Shown: piece after piece, positions 1-7,546 of the stretch | Layout: the number at the start of each line of letters is the position of its first letter | How positions within the stretch are numbered: the first letter of the stretch is position 1 | Source of the DNA: CALZKI01 sp045124055 | GTDB lineage: Bacteria > Bacillota > Clostridia > Lachnospirales > Lachnospiraceae | Assembly (NCBI GenBank): GCA_045124055.1 | Contig: JBGVKZ010000046.1 | Location: 1-64,000 of the forward strand | Direction: 5' to 3' | DNA: 64,000 bases | Program-made: the position numbers and the translations under genes | The notes under the pieces: generated by a model | What the model was told of the DNA's origin: nothing | What the model saw: the letters and a program-made list of their open reading frames with translations, nothing else | The model's database searches: none

Positions 1-125
1 TCCATTTGGATACCTCCTTTGTATTATTAGTGCGGTTGGCGAACCTACACTTATTATACTATTGGAGGTTTTTTACTTGAAGCTAAAGCTATCTGGGAAC
101 TCACCTGCATAGCAGGTGGTTTATT
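1..125 (-). mobile_element. Edge of minus-strand gene, possible IS200-type transposase leader
   Basis: Only the first codons are inside the window: an ATG at 3-5 (minus) preceded six bases earlier by a GGAGGT ribosome binding site at 12-17. Upstream lie a hairpin (GTGTAGGTT-CGCC-AACCGCAC, about 27-48), a possible promoter (TTCAAG-17-TATAAT, 53-81) and a tight hairpin CACCTGC-ATA-GCAGGTG at 102-118. A terminal hairpin, a promoter close to it and a structured leader before the start codon are how IS200/IS605 transposase genes are arranged, so I infer an IS200-like end. With almost no coding sequence visible the gene itself cannot be identified. Confidence 0.35.
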
Positions 126-146
126 TTTATTGCGTATACAAATAAA

Positions 147-173
147 AAAGAGACCGAAAACTCGGTCTCTTTT
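147..173 (-). terminator. Intrinsic terminator after flagellin 1
   Basis: A stem AAGAGACCGA/TCGGTCTCTT with a short AAAC loop is followed, reading the minus strand, by a T-run. It lies about 35 bases after the flagellin stop at 210. The second flagellin ends with a closely related terminator. Confidence 0.85.
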
Positions 174-209
174 AAGTTTTTCTTATTATATGTAATAACT
201 ATTAGCTGA

Positions 210-1022
210 TTACTGTAATAAGCTGAGGATACCCTGGTTAGCCTGGTTAGCCTGAGCAAGCATTGCCTGACCAGCCTGCTGTAAGATATTGTTGTTAGAG
301 TAAGCAACCATTTCTTCAGCCATATCTGTATCACGGATTGAAGATTCTGCTGCTGTTGTGTTTTCAACAACGTTGTCTAAGTTCTTGATTGTGTGTTCAA
401 GACGGTTCTGAACTGCACCAAGGTCTGATCTCTGACGAGATACAACTTTAATAGCTTTTTTAACTGCTGCGTTTAATGCCTGAGCACCTGTTACTGTTGC
501 TGCACTAACTGTGTCAATGCTAAGAGCACCAGCACTCATAGCGTCGATAGCCATATCGATGTGCTGTCCTGATTCTGCACCAACCTGTAAAGCTCTGTCT
601 GAGAATGAACCATCAAGTAAGTTCTGTTCATTGAATGTAGTTGTAGAAGCTACACGGTCGATTTCAGATACTAACTGCTGAACTTCTGCGTCGATTGCTT
701 CACGATCTTCTTCAGCTAATGTGCCGTTTTCAGCTTTAACTGCTAATTCGTTCATACGCTGTAACATTTCTTCAACTTCTGCTAAAGCACCTTCTGCTGT
801 CTGTACACAAGAGATACCGTCCTGAGCGTTTAATGAAGCCTGTGAAAGACCTCTAATCTGACGTCTCATTTTTTCTGAAATTGAAAGACCAGCTGCATCG
901 TCTGCTGCACGGTTAATTTTGTAACCAGAAGATAATTTTTCTGTTGATTTAGATAATGTTCCTGTTGTTACTCCGAGCATTCTGTTTGCATTCATTGCTG
1001 ACATGTTGTGTTGTACTACCAT
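210..1022 (-). CDS. hag: Flagellin 1
   Basis: A 270-residue flagellin, the filament subunit exported through the flagellar type III apparatus. The N-terminal D0/D1 helix (VVQHNMSAMNANRML, then the LSSGYKINRAADDAAGL block) and the C-terminal helix ending QANQGILSLLQ are both present. The length is close to the minimum for the family, so there is essentially no variable D2/D3 surface domain. The start is set by AAGGAGG about ten bases upstream. It differs from the downstream-numbered copy at 1306-2118 by only about 15 residues by eye. It has its own sigma-28-type promoter (1091-1117) and its own terminator. Its leader has the AAGGAGG ribosome site but lacks the GGA-loop hairpin seen before flagellin 2. 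Confidence 0.96.
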   Translation of the reverse strand: MVVQHNMSAMNANRMLGVTTGTLSKSTEKLSSGYKINRAADDAAGLSISEKMRRQIRGLSQASLNAQDGISCVQTAEGALAEVEEMLQRMNELAVKAENGTLAEEDREAIDAEVQQLVSEIDRVASTTTFNEQNLLDGSFSDRALQVGAESGQHIDMAIDAMSAGALSIDTVSAATVTGAQALNAAVKKAIKVVSRQRSDLGAVQNRLEHTIKNLDNVVENTTAAESSIRDTDMAEEMVAYSNNNILQQAGQAMLAQANQANQGILSLLQ

Positions 1023-1090
1023 AATATTTTCCTCCTTGAATTTGGGCTGTTTGTAATTTGTTTTTTAAGCATCTTGCTTGTTCACAATAT

Positions 1091-1117
1091 ATATCGGAGT
1101 ATCCTTTTAAAACTTAA
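1091..1117 (-). promoter_or_regulatory. Sigma-28 (SigD/FliA) type promoter of flagellin 1
   Basis: On the minus strand the sequence reads TTAAGTTT, then 11 bases, then TCCGATAT, a near-consensus flagellar sigma-28 promoter (TAAAGTTT-N11-GCCGATAA). Transcription would start about 1084, giving a leader of about 60 bases. Confidence 0.88.
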
Positions 1118-1257
1118 CCCCTTTTTTCAAATTTTTTTATTTTTTTTGCAAATTCCCCGCAAACCCGCATTTTTACTGGCTTTTTTCGAAATAAAAAATT
1201 GTAAAATGTAAAAAAATGTAAGAAATTGTTGCAAAAATAATAAAATTCAATACAAAG

Positions 1258-1285
1258 AAAAAGAGACCGGAAATCCGGTCTCTTT
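1258..1285 (-). terminator. Intrinsic terminator after flagellin 2
   Basis: Stem AAGAGACCGG-AAAT-CCGGTCTCTT followed on the minus strand by a T-rich run (positions 1251-1262). It lies about 20 bases after the stop of flagellin 2. Confidence 0.85.
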
Positions 1286-1305
1286 AGATAGTCAACTTAA
1301 TGCGA

Positions 1306-2118
1306 TTAGCCTAATAAGCTGAGTACACCCTGGTTAGCCTGGTTAGCCTGAGCAAGCATTGCCTGACCAGCCTGCTGTAAAATATTCTGGTTAGAATATT
1401 TAACCATTTCTTCAGCCATGTCTGTATCACGAATTGAAGATTCAGCACTTGTTGTATTTTCAACAACGTTGTCTAAGTTCTTAATTGTGTGTTCAAGACG
1501 GTTCTGAACTGCACCAAGGTCTGATCTCTGACGAGATACAACTTTGATAGCTTTTTTAACTGCTGCGTTTAATGCCTGAGCACCTGTGATTGTTGCTGCA
1601 CTAACTGTGTCAATGCTAAGAGCACCAGCACTCATAGCGTCGATAGCCATATCAATGTGCTGTCCTGATTCTGCACCAACCTGTAAAGCTTTGTCTGAGA
1701 ATGAACCATCAAGTAAGTTCTGTTCGTTGAATGTAGTTGTAGAAGCTACACGATCGATTTCAGATACTAACTGTTTGATTTCAGCGTCGATTGCTTCACG
1801 ATCTTCTTCAGCTAATGTGCCGTTTTCAGCTTTAACTGCTAATTCGTTCATACGCTGTAACATTTCTTCAACTTCTGCTAAAGCACCTTCTGCTGTCTGT
1901 ACACAAGAGATACCATCCTGAGCATTTAAAGAAGCCTGTGAAAGACCTCTGATCTGACGTCTCATTTTTTCAGAGATTGAAAGACCTGCTGCGTCGTCTG
2001 CTGCACGGTTAATTTTGTAACCAGAAGACAATTTCTCTGTTGTTTTAGAAATTGTTCCAGCTGTAATGCCGAGCATTCTGTTAGAGTTCATCGCTGCCAT
2101 GTTGTGTTGTACTACCAT
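1306..2118 (-). CDS. hag: Flagellin 2
   Basis: A second 270-residue flagellin with the same D0/D1-only architecture: N-terminal VVQHNMAAMNSNRML, the LSSGYKINRAADDAAGL block, C-terminal QANQGVLSLLG. It is about 94 percent identical to flagellin 1, with long stretches identical even at third codon positions (compare 1800-1915 with 714-830), suggesting a recent duplication or continued gene conversion. It has a sigma-28-type promoter at 2211-2237 and a leader of about 85 bases that carries a GUGGC-AAGGAU-GCCAC hairpin upstream of the AAGGAGG ribosome site. That arrangement is the one known for CsrA-controlled hag leaders, so this copy is probably the one most tightly controlled by CsrA-FliW. Confidence 0.96.
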   Translation of the reverse strand: MVVQHNMAAMNSNRMLGITAGTISKTTEKLSSGYKINRAADDAAGLSISEKMRRQIRGLSQASLNAQDGISCVQTAEGALAEVEEMLQRMNELAVKAENGTLAEEDREAIDAEIKQLVSEIDRVASTTTFNEQNLLDGSFSDKALQVGAESGQHIDMAIDAMSAGALSIDTVSAATITGAQALNAAVKKAIKVVSRQRSDLGAVQNRLEHTIKNLDNVVENTTSAESSIRDTDMAEEMVKYSNQNILQQAGQAMLAQANQANQGVLSLLG

Positions 2119-2126
2119 ATATTTTT

Positions 2127-2158
2127 CCTCCTTGAAATTACGGTGGCATCCTTGCCAC
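2127..2158 (-). promoter_or_regulatory. Candidate CsrA-binding leader of flagellin 2
   Basis: On the minus strand a perfect five-pair stem GUGGC/GCCAC (2143-2158) presents the six-base loop AAGGAU, matching the CsrA loop consensus ANGGAN. A second GGA lies in the ribosome binding site AAGGAGG (2127-2133). Two sites, one in a hairpin and one over the ribosome site, is how CsrA represses hag in Bacillus. csrA and fliW lie about 3.2 kb away in the same cluster. A second hairpin CGGG-GCGA-CCCG lies just upstream (about 2168-2182). Confidence 0.72.
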
Positions 2159-2210
2159 TCGTTTTGCTACGGGTCGCCCCGCGTTTTAAGTAACACTTTA
2201 CTTGTATTAT

Positions 2211-2237
2211 ATATCGGCATCTTTTACCGATACTTAA
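2211..2237 (-). promoter_or_regulatory. Sigma-28 type promoter of flagellin 2
   Basis: On the minus strand TTAAGTAT, 11 bases, GCCGATAT. The -10 element matches the flagellar sigma consensus almost perfectly. The predicted start is near 2204. Confidence 0.9.
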
Positions 2238-2265
2238 CACCTATTTTAAAAAAATTTAACTTTTT

Positions 2266-2281
2266 TAGGTCTTCAGACCTA
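2266..2281. terminator. Small palindrome between fliT-like gene and flagellin 2
   Basis: A palindrome TAGGTC-TTCA-GACCTA is flanked by T6 on both sides of the plus strand (A6 on the minus). It sits just after the stop at 2291, where a terminator for flaG-fliD-fliS-fliT would be expected, but on the minus strand the run after the stem is A-rich and the T-run only comes about 10 bases later, so its efficiency as a minus-strand terminator is doubtful. Confidence 0.35.
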
Positions 2282-2290
2282 TTTTTTATT

Positions 2291-2767
2291 TTAGGACTTC
2301 TTATCCCAAAACTGAGAATCAATATGATTAAGTTTATTCATACTCTTATAATAGTCCATTGCCACTTTGCTCTGACTACGTCCCGACTTAATCTTATTTT
2401 TCTCTCGACTAAATCTTCCCTCGATTAATAACTTATTGCGTTCTTCTTCAGCCTGCAAAGACATACTTTTTTCAGTAATACTACTAATTAAGCTCTGCAT
2501 TTTTCCAAGTTGAACTTTATACTCAGAAGGATTAGCCGCTACTGTCTTTCCTATTTTATTATACAACCCTTCAAAGCCGGAATCAAGCTTTAATATGTTA
2601 TCAATTAACACACCTTTTTCTTCCACGCATTTGTCAAACTCACTGAGACTAAAATCTTCATTTTGAATTAATTCCGTCTGTTTTTTATTGAGCACAGCAA
2701 GGCTGTCTAAAATCTTATCTTTCTTTTCAAGACACTCCACGAGCATATCCATATATTTACTAATCAT
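2291..2767 (-). CDS. FliT/FlgN-like flagellar chaperone candidate
   Basis: A 158-residue, highly charged and mostly helical protein with no membrane segment. It starts two bases after the fliS stop, in the position where fliT usually follows fliS. FliT and FlgN chaperones are short helical proteins that hold FliD or FlgK/FlgL before export. Sequence conservation in these families is low, so the assignment rests on size, predicted helicity (for example the ERNKLLIEGRFSREKNKIKS segment near the C-terminus) and position. Its partner would most likely be FliD, encoded three genes upstream. It could also be a lineage-specific FlgN-type protein. Confidence 0.6.
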   Translation of the reverse strand: MISKYMDMLVECLEKKDKILDSLAVLNKKQTELIQNEDFSLSEFDKCVEEKGVLIDNILKLDSGFEGLYNKIGKTVAANPSEYKVQLGKMQSLISSITEKSMSLQAEEERNKLLIEGRFSREKNKIKSGRSQSKVAMDYYKSMNKLNHIDSQFWDKKS

Positions 2768-2769
2768 AA

Positions 2770-3159
2770 CTATTTACCTTCATGAGTCCTGTTAAGCCGC
2801 ATAACTTCTTTCCAAGTATCTCTCATGCTTCTAAGATGTTTTACAACTTCTTCCATAATTTCAGGGTCTTTTGTCAAATTAGCTTCTGACATTCTTTTTT
2901 CCAGATATATGTAGATTCTATCAAAATCCTGAGCTACTGGATATTTCATATCTAAAGTTGCCCTGAACTCTGCAACAATTCGCTGCACTTTTTTCAGATT
3001 TACATGAGCTTTTTCAATATCTTTTTGTTTCATACCCATAATAGCCATATTGCCAAACTTAATGGCACCTTCATAAAGCATAAGTGTCAGTTCAGCCGGT
3101 GAAGCTGTCAAAATTCTGCTATTCTGATATTGTGCATAAGGATTGTTATTCATTGCCAT
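2770..3159 (-). CDS. fliS: Flagellar export chaperone FliS
   Basis: 129 residues, the usual FliS size. FliS binds the C-terminal helix of unpolymerised flagellin in the cytoplasm and delivers it for export. The family signature is clear: NNPYAQYQNSRILTASPAELTLMLYEGAIKF at the N-terminus (the Y-x-x-N/T...A-s-P-e-e-L-x-x-m-L-y-d/e-G block), followed by a helical bundle. The start at 3159 has GGAGG eight bases upstream; a second in-frame ATG two codons later is the only alternative. It sits between fliD and the fliT-like gene, which is the standard order. It should be expressed from the sigma-28-type promoter before flaG. Confidence 0.95.
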   Translation of the reverse strand: MAMNNNPYAQYQNSRILTASPAELTLMLYEGAIKFGNMAIMGMKQKDIEKAHVNLKKVQRIVAEFRATLDMKYPVAQDFDRIYIYLEKRMSEANLTKDPEIMEEVVKHLRSMRDTWKEVMRLNRTHEGK

Positions 3160-3187
3160 TTTATGTTCCTCCGAAGGAATTTTTCAA

Positions 3188-4690
3188 TTAGCCAAGCATA
3201 CTTGTTAGAGAATTCTGCTGATTCTGCAACTGTGCCATTGCAGATTCCATAGCTGCAAATTTCTCATAATATCTATCCATCTTGTCGTTCAAGTCTTCTT
3301 CTGCTTGAGCAATTTTAGATGTATAATCAGTATACTCTGTTTTCATTTTCTTGTCATTATATAATGTATAAGCACTACTATAATCACTTGTTCCCATTAA
3401 GTCAGTAAGTTTTGTATATAAAGCACCTGCTAACTTCTGGAAGAAAGATGCAACTTTATCAGGGTCTTGATTAATAGCTGCCATTAATTTATCTTCGTTT
3501 TTGCTACTTACAGTATCATCTTTATCTCCATCGATGTGGAAACTGTTCCTCTGATTCTGTTCTGCATTGAAATAACCTGGTGTATTAATTCCAAAGTCAA
3601 ATAAATACATAGTCGTTCCATCGCTAAGCTCAAATCCCTGGTTCATAATCTGATTCATATAACTGATAGTTGTTCCAAGGGTTTCATCTCTACGAAGGAG
3701 TGAATCTTTAATTTTCTTTTCCCATTCATCAATTTCAGACTCTGTCATTGCTGATTTTTCATCACTGGTCAATGGTTCATATCCGCTTGATGAATCTGCA
3801 TTATAGGCTGTAAGCATTTCTTCCATTAACTCATTATATTTGGTTAAGAAGTTTTTAATTGTGCTATACATACCCTCTGTATCTACACCTGTGGTAAGGG
3901 TTACTTCTTTGTCTCCGGTTTCCTGCAGTACGTTGATAGTTAAACCGTTGATTTCAAAGGTATTGCTATCCGATTCAAATCTTGCGTTGTTTAAGTAAAT
4001 CACTGCATTCTGTCCATCAATTTTGGTTGCATCAGAATCTGCTGCATTTACATCAATTTTTAATGCCTGTAATGCTTTTGTACCAGCTTCGTCTAAACCT
4101 TCTAAGGTAAAGTCGTATTCTTCACCAGTGTCTGCTGCACTAATAAACATTCTCTGGTTCTTTTCATCAAAGTTCGCATTTAAGCCTTGTTCTTTTAACT
4201 GGTCTACAATGTTCTGAACAGTGGTTTCTTCTGTAATTTCTATTTCAACAGTTTCACCACTACCAATTTTTAAGCCGATTTTTCCGGTCTGTCCTGCAAG
4301 AGAAGAATCAATGTCGCTTAATTTTGTTTCAGCTGTTACACTTCCATCCAGTTCGCCGCCTGTCAAATAGCCTGCCTTTGCCATTTTATCTACACGCATA
4401 GACTGAACAGTGTTCGCTGCTTTTGAGCTAGTTGTTACTGTTGCAACACTGGAATCACTTACTGTTGTTTTTCTTGTTGAATAGCTTGAAGAAAATCTAA
4501 GGTCACTTAATGTACTTGTATAGAAGCTATACACCTTTGAGTTCATAGATTTCCATGCATCAGTTTTCCATGACAATTTTGTCTGTTCTTTCTGCAAAGA
4601 AGCTACCTTATATGAGTTAACTGATACTAATTCAGCAATAATGCTTTCTGTATCAAGTCCGGACGCAAGTCCTGTTACACGCATTGTCAT
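3188..4690 (-). CDS. fliD: Flagellar filament cap protein FliD (HAP2)
   Basis: A 500-residue hook-associated protein 2, which caps the growing filament and guides flagellin insertion. The N-terminal FliD_N domain begins TMRVTGLASGLDTESIIAEL, the classic G-l-a-S-G-l-D-t/v motif, and the C-terminal FliD_C region (about 260-500) ends with a coiled-coil segment rich in Q and N. The open frame extends to 4741, but the ATG at 4690 is chosen because AGGAGGT lies six bases upstream and because the protein then starts at the family-typical position. It follows flaG by 11 bases and precedes fliS, all on one transcript. Confidence 0.95.
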   Translation of the reverse strand: MTMRVTGLASGLDTESIIAELVSVNSYKVASLQKEQTKLSWKTDAWKSMNSKVYSFYTSTLSDLRFSSSYSTRKTTVSDSSVATVTTSSKAANTVQSMRVDKMAKAGYLTGGELDGSVTAETKLSDIDSSLAGQTGKIGLKIGSGETVEIEITEETTVQNIVDQLKEQGLNANFDEKNQRMFISAADTGEEYDFTLEGLDEAGTKALQALKIDVNAADSDATKIDGQNAVIYLNNARFESDSNTFEINGLTINVLQETGDKEVTLTTGVDTEGMYSTIKNFLTKYNELMEEMLTAYNADSSSGYEPLTSDEKSAMTESEIDEWEKKIKDSLLRRDETLGTTISYMNQIMNQGFELSDGTTMYLFDFGINTPGYFNAEQNQRNSFHIDGDKDDTVSSKNEDKLMAAINQDPDKVASFFQKLAGALYTKLTDLMGTSDYSSAYTLYNDKKMKTEYTDYTSKIAQAEEDLNDKMDRYYEKFAAMESAMAQLQNQQNSLTSMLG

Positions 4691-4701
4691 ATTTTTACCT
4701 C

Positions 4702-5109
4702 CTAACGCTTTTCGTCTACCATAAGTCCTGCCATTTCCCATACTCTAGCAATCATATCAAGAGTTTTTTCTGCCGGAAATTCTTTAATAATTTCATCTGT
4801 ATCTTTATCAACGATTTTGATAGTGATACGATTAGTGGCTTCGTTTACTCCAAAAACTGCCTTTGTATTTTCTGTCAGTTTGTTGTAAGTATAAGCTGCC
4901 TGTCTTGCAGACTCATTGCTACCACCTTGTGTGCCTTCCTGACCTTCCTGATTTGCAGAGTTTGATACCTTTGCAATGGCTGCTGTAACGGCATCTACGC
5001 TGTTAGTCTGTGGTTGCGTAGAAACATCCATGTTCTCTACTGGTTTTGTAATTTTTGTTGTTGATTGTACCTGAACGCTTGTCATAGTTCCGATTGGTTC
5101 AATACTCAT
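4702..5109 (-). CDS. flaG: FlaG family flagellar protein
   Basis: 135 residues. FlaG proteins influence filament length and stability and are usually encoded next to fliD. The N-terminal 65 residues are low-complexity and rich in Q, S, T and N; the conserved C-terminal half contains NRITIKIVDKDTDEIIKEFP and LDMIARVWEMAGLMVDEKR, the signature R-t-x-V-k-i/v-v-D-x-x-T-x-e-v-I-R-e/q-I-P of the family. The start at 5109 has GGAGGTGATTCTT before it; the longer frame to 5136 has no ribosome site. First gene of a flaG-fliD-fliS-fliT-like unit driven by the promoter at 5241-5267. Confidence 0.9.
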   Translation of the reverse strand: MSIEPIGTMTSVQVQSTTKITKPVENMDVSTQPQTNSVDAVTAAIAKVSNSANQEGQEGTQGGSNESARQAAYTYNKLTENTKAVFGVNEATNRITIKIVDKDTDEIIKEFPAEKTLDMIARVWEMAGLMVDEKR

Positions 5110-5240
5110 AAGAATCACCTCCATGTGATTGTGCAAAGCAAGTTACTCTATTTTATCTGCTTGTTTGCATTTGTAAAATTTACATTTTCTCACTTATATG
5201 TTACATCAAAAAACTCGTCAATTCAAGTTTTCTATTGTAT

Positions 5241-5267
5241 TTATCGGTAAAATATAAAAAATGTTTA
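5241..5267 (-). promoter_or_regulatory. Sigma-28 type promoter of flaG-fliD-fliS
   Basis: On the minus strand TAAACATT, 11 bases, ACCGATAA. The -35 element lies inside the 3' arm of the terminator hairpin that ends the upstream csrA transcript. Confidence 0.85.
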
Positions 5268-5289
5268 TAGTTTCCCATAAACATTTTTT
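5250..5289 (-). terminator. Terminator after csrA, overlapping the flaG promoter
   Basis: A 13-bp perfect stem (AAAAAATGTTTAT at 5256-5268 with ATAAACATTTTTT at 5277-5289, eight-base loop). On the minus strand it ends in a T-run, about 45 bases after the csrA stop. Confidence 0.85.
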
Positions 5290-5335
5290 AAGAAAAATAT
5301 TATGGCCTACACCACAAATTTTTCACAGCCCCGAA

Positions 5336-5554
5336 TTAACCGAGTAAGTTCTTTAAAGCTTCCATACCATCGGCATTTGTTGCCATAGTATTCGCTTCCT
5401 GAATCTGAACGTAAACTTCTTTACGGTAGATAGGCACTTCCTTAGGTGCTGAAATGCCGAGTTTTACCTGTTCACCCTTTACTTCCAAAACAGTAATCTC
5501 TATATTATTGTTGATGACAAGAGCTTCGTTTTTCTTTCTGGATAAAGCTAACAT
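5336..5554 (-). CDS. csrA: Carbon storage regulator CsrA
   Basis: 72 residues, the standard CsrA length. CsrA is a dimeric RNA-binding protein that represses translation by covering GGA motifs at ribosome sites. The family core is evident: MLALSRKKNEALVINNNIEI, then VKGEQVKLGISAPKEVPIYRKEVY. The ATG directly follows the fliW TAA (TAAATG), with the ribosome site inside the fliW end, so the two are translationally coupled. Its likely target is the flagellin 2 leader (2127-2158). FliW binds and inhibits CsrA until it is titrated by free flagellin, the circuit established in Bacillus and Campylobacter. Confidence 0.97.
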   Translation of the reverse strand: MLALSRKKNEALVINNNIEITVLEVKGEQVKLGISAPKEVPIYRKEVYVQIQEANTMATNADGMEALKNLLG

Positions 5555-6007
5555 TTACTCACCTGCTTTCTTTGATAACTTGTCGTAAATCGGATATTTA
5601 ACCGGATATTCATCAGAATCTAAAATAATTTGGCAACCTTTTTTCTCAGCTGCATTGATAATGATAGGTCCTTTTAAGTTTACAGACATCTTTGTAAGGT
5701 CTGAAGGAACTGTCATCGTAACAAGAACTATCATCTCATCTGGATTTAATTTTCCAATGCATTCAAGCATCGATTCTTCTACTTCCGGATTATATTCCTT
5801 ATTTACAGCAAGTGGGTCAATGACTGGCATAGCAAATGCTGGTTCCTCGATAGACTGCAGCCAATGAATGTTATTGTTTTCTCTTTCTTCATCATGAATC
5901 AATGTAAAATGTTGTAAATCAGGAAATCCAATGATACCATTTGGAAAGAGTATTATTTTCTCATCATCGATACTTACATCTCCAAAAATCTTTGTCTTAA
6001 TTTCCAT
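5555..6007 (-). CDS. fliW: Flagellar assembly factor FliW
   Basis: 150 residues, the typical FliW size. FliW is an allosteric CsrA antagonist that also binds flagellin. The sequence has the family landmarks: KIFGDVSIDDEKIILFPNGI with the GIIGFPDLQHFTLI block near the N-terminus, WLQSIEEPAFAMPVIDP around residues 50-66, and NLKGPIIINAAEKKGCQIIL near 115-135. GGAGGAG precedes the ATG. The gene lies between flgL (18 bases away) and csrA (directly abutting), as in many Firmicutes, and should be transcribed with flgM-flgN-flgK-flgL. Confidence 0.97.
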   Translation of the reverse strand: MEIKTKIFGDVSIDDEKIILFPNGIIGFPDLQHFTLIHDEERENNNIHWLQSIEEPAFAMPVIDPLAVNKEYNPEVEESMLECIGKLNPDEMIVLVTMTVPSDLTKMSVNLKGPIIINAAEKKGCQIILDSDEYPVKYPIYDKLSKKAGE

Positions 6008-6025
6008 TTTTTCTCCTCCCTAATA

Positions 6026-7543
6026 CTATAAATAGTTTAATAACGATGTCTGCATAATCTTACTGGTTGCCATCAGTGCCGCGTCGTAAGTAACAGAGGC
6101 ACTTTCTAATTTAATTGCAACTTCTGTAATATCTGCATCTTCATTTTCTGACTGTAAGGTTTCAAAAGTTGTCTGTTGTCCCATAAGTCTTGTTTTAATC
6201 AGCTCAAGTCGACTTCCCGCTGTACCATTATCAGTAACAGCTAAGTTTGCCTGGTCTAAATAGTTCTGGAAATGGGTAATGGAACTTTCAAACATAAGCT
6301 GTAAGTCATCTTTATAATATTCCAATGCCTTATTTGCGGCATCTAACTGTTTCTGCAAAGTAGCCTTATCTGTTTCATCTGTGGTTCTGGAAAGAATATC
6401 TTCGTAATTGCAGATAATTTTTTCCATATTCTGCACTTTTGTAAGAGCATTTCTTAAGTCTTCCACTTCTCTTTTGGCATCGTGCGTAAACACTTTATCA
6501 GCCGTTGTATTTACTTCAATGGTCTGATTATAACCAACATCGTAGGAAATTACCTGTTTTTCTACAGTTCCTGTTAAATATTCCTGATTATATTTAATGC
6601 CTTCTGCCTCGCAAGCAAAATAGTGTTGTGGGTTCAAGTCCCCATTTTCCCATTCACTTTTTGTATATGTAATCTGGAATTCCGTTTCATTAAAATTGGT
6701 TGTTTTATCATCTGAAAGAGCATTTAAGCGTTCATATACAGCATCGCTAATAAGTAATTCACCTGTATCTGCGGAAAAAATAACACCGCTTGTACTAGAT
6801 GCCAATGACTGATATGGATTTGGTTCTTCGTAAGAATTAACCACTTCCGCTGTAATACTCTGTTCAACGCCACCTTCTAAAAATGTAATCGTTGGTGCTA
6901 CTGTGCTGTCACAACCACTATATGATAATCGAATACGATGAAAATTCTCTCTGGTAATACTACTTTCTTCCAAAGAAGTATAGGTATTATAATTGGTTTC
7001 ATTTACCTTCGACAAGTCATCTGTTTCCACATAACTTACTGTGTCAATGCTGTCTGCATATAACTGTTCCGTAATGGAATAGCTGATGTTTTCTTCTTTC
7101 ATAAAGGTTAACGGTGTATCTGTTCTATATCCTGTGAATACATATCTTCCAGCATAGTCTACATTACCCGTTGAATATACTTCTTCTTCCAAGGCTTCCA
7201 TATTCTGAATAATGATATCAATATCATCGCTCTTTAAGTCACTGTTCGCACCTTTTGTTGCCTGTTTTACAAGGTCAGTAACAACTTCTGTTACTGTGGA
7301 AAGTGCATCTTCAGTTACCTTTATCCAGCTTTCTGCATCTGGTACGTTCTTTTCATAATACTGACTAATCTGGCTTACGCTACTTCTCAGTCTTAAAGAA
7401 CGAATTGCAATAACAGGATCATCAGAAGGTCTGTTAATTTTCTTCTGAGTAGACATCTGTGTGCTTAAATTATTCTGTGAAACTTTATTGGAATTTATAT
7501 TATATAGGGAATTATCCTGCATAATTTTGTTAGTAATACGCAT
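6026..7543 (-). CDS. flgL: Hook-filament junction protein FlgL (HAP3)
   Basis: 505 residues, longer than the 300-residue core FlgL, as is common in Clostridia with an inserted surface domain (about 150-370). FlgL forms the second junction ring between hook and filament. The flagellin-like N-terminal helix MRITNKIMQDNSLYNINSNK, followed by the STQKKINRPSDDPVIAIRSL motif, and the C-terminal helix (DADITEVAIKLESASVTYDAAL...KIMQTSLLNYL) identify it. It starts three bases after the end of the second flgK and precedes fliW. Confidence 0.93.
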   Translation of the reverse strand: MRITNKIMQDNSLYNINSNKVSQNNLSTQMSTQKKINRPSDDPVIAIRSLRLRSSVSQISQYYEKNVPDAESWIKVTEDALSTVTEVVTDLVKQATKGANSDLKSDDIDIIIQNMEALEEEVYSTGNVDYAGRYVFTGYRTDTPLTFMKEENISYSITEQLYADSIDTVSYVETDDLSKVNETNYNTYTSLEESSITRENFHRIRLSYSGCDSTVAPTITFLEGGVEQSITAEVVNSYEEPNPYQSLASSTSGVIFSADTGELLISDAVYERLNALSDDKTTNFNETEFQITYTKSEWENGDLNPQHYFACEAEGIKYNQEYLTGTVEKQVISYDVGYNQTIEVNTTADKVFTHDAKREVEDLRNALTKVQNMEKIICNYEDILSRTTDETDKATLQKQLDAANKALEYYKDDLQLMFESSITHFQNYLDQANLAVTDNGTAGSRLELIKTRLMGQQTTFETLQSENEDADITEVAIKLESASVTYDAALMATSKIMQTSLLNYL

Positions 7544-7546
7544 ACG

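Noticed and set aside
2143..2204. Flagellin 2 leader considered as a c-di-GMP riboswitch
   Set aside because: No GEMM core (tetraloop-receptor pair and conserved junction) could be placed; the GGA-loop hairpin fits CsrA better.
2263..2297. Strong terminator for flaG-fliD-fliS
   Set aside because: The palindrome TAGGTC-TTCA-GACCTA has its T-run on the plus strand; on the minus strand it is followed by A6, so it is kept only as a low-confidence feature.
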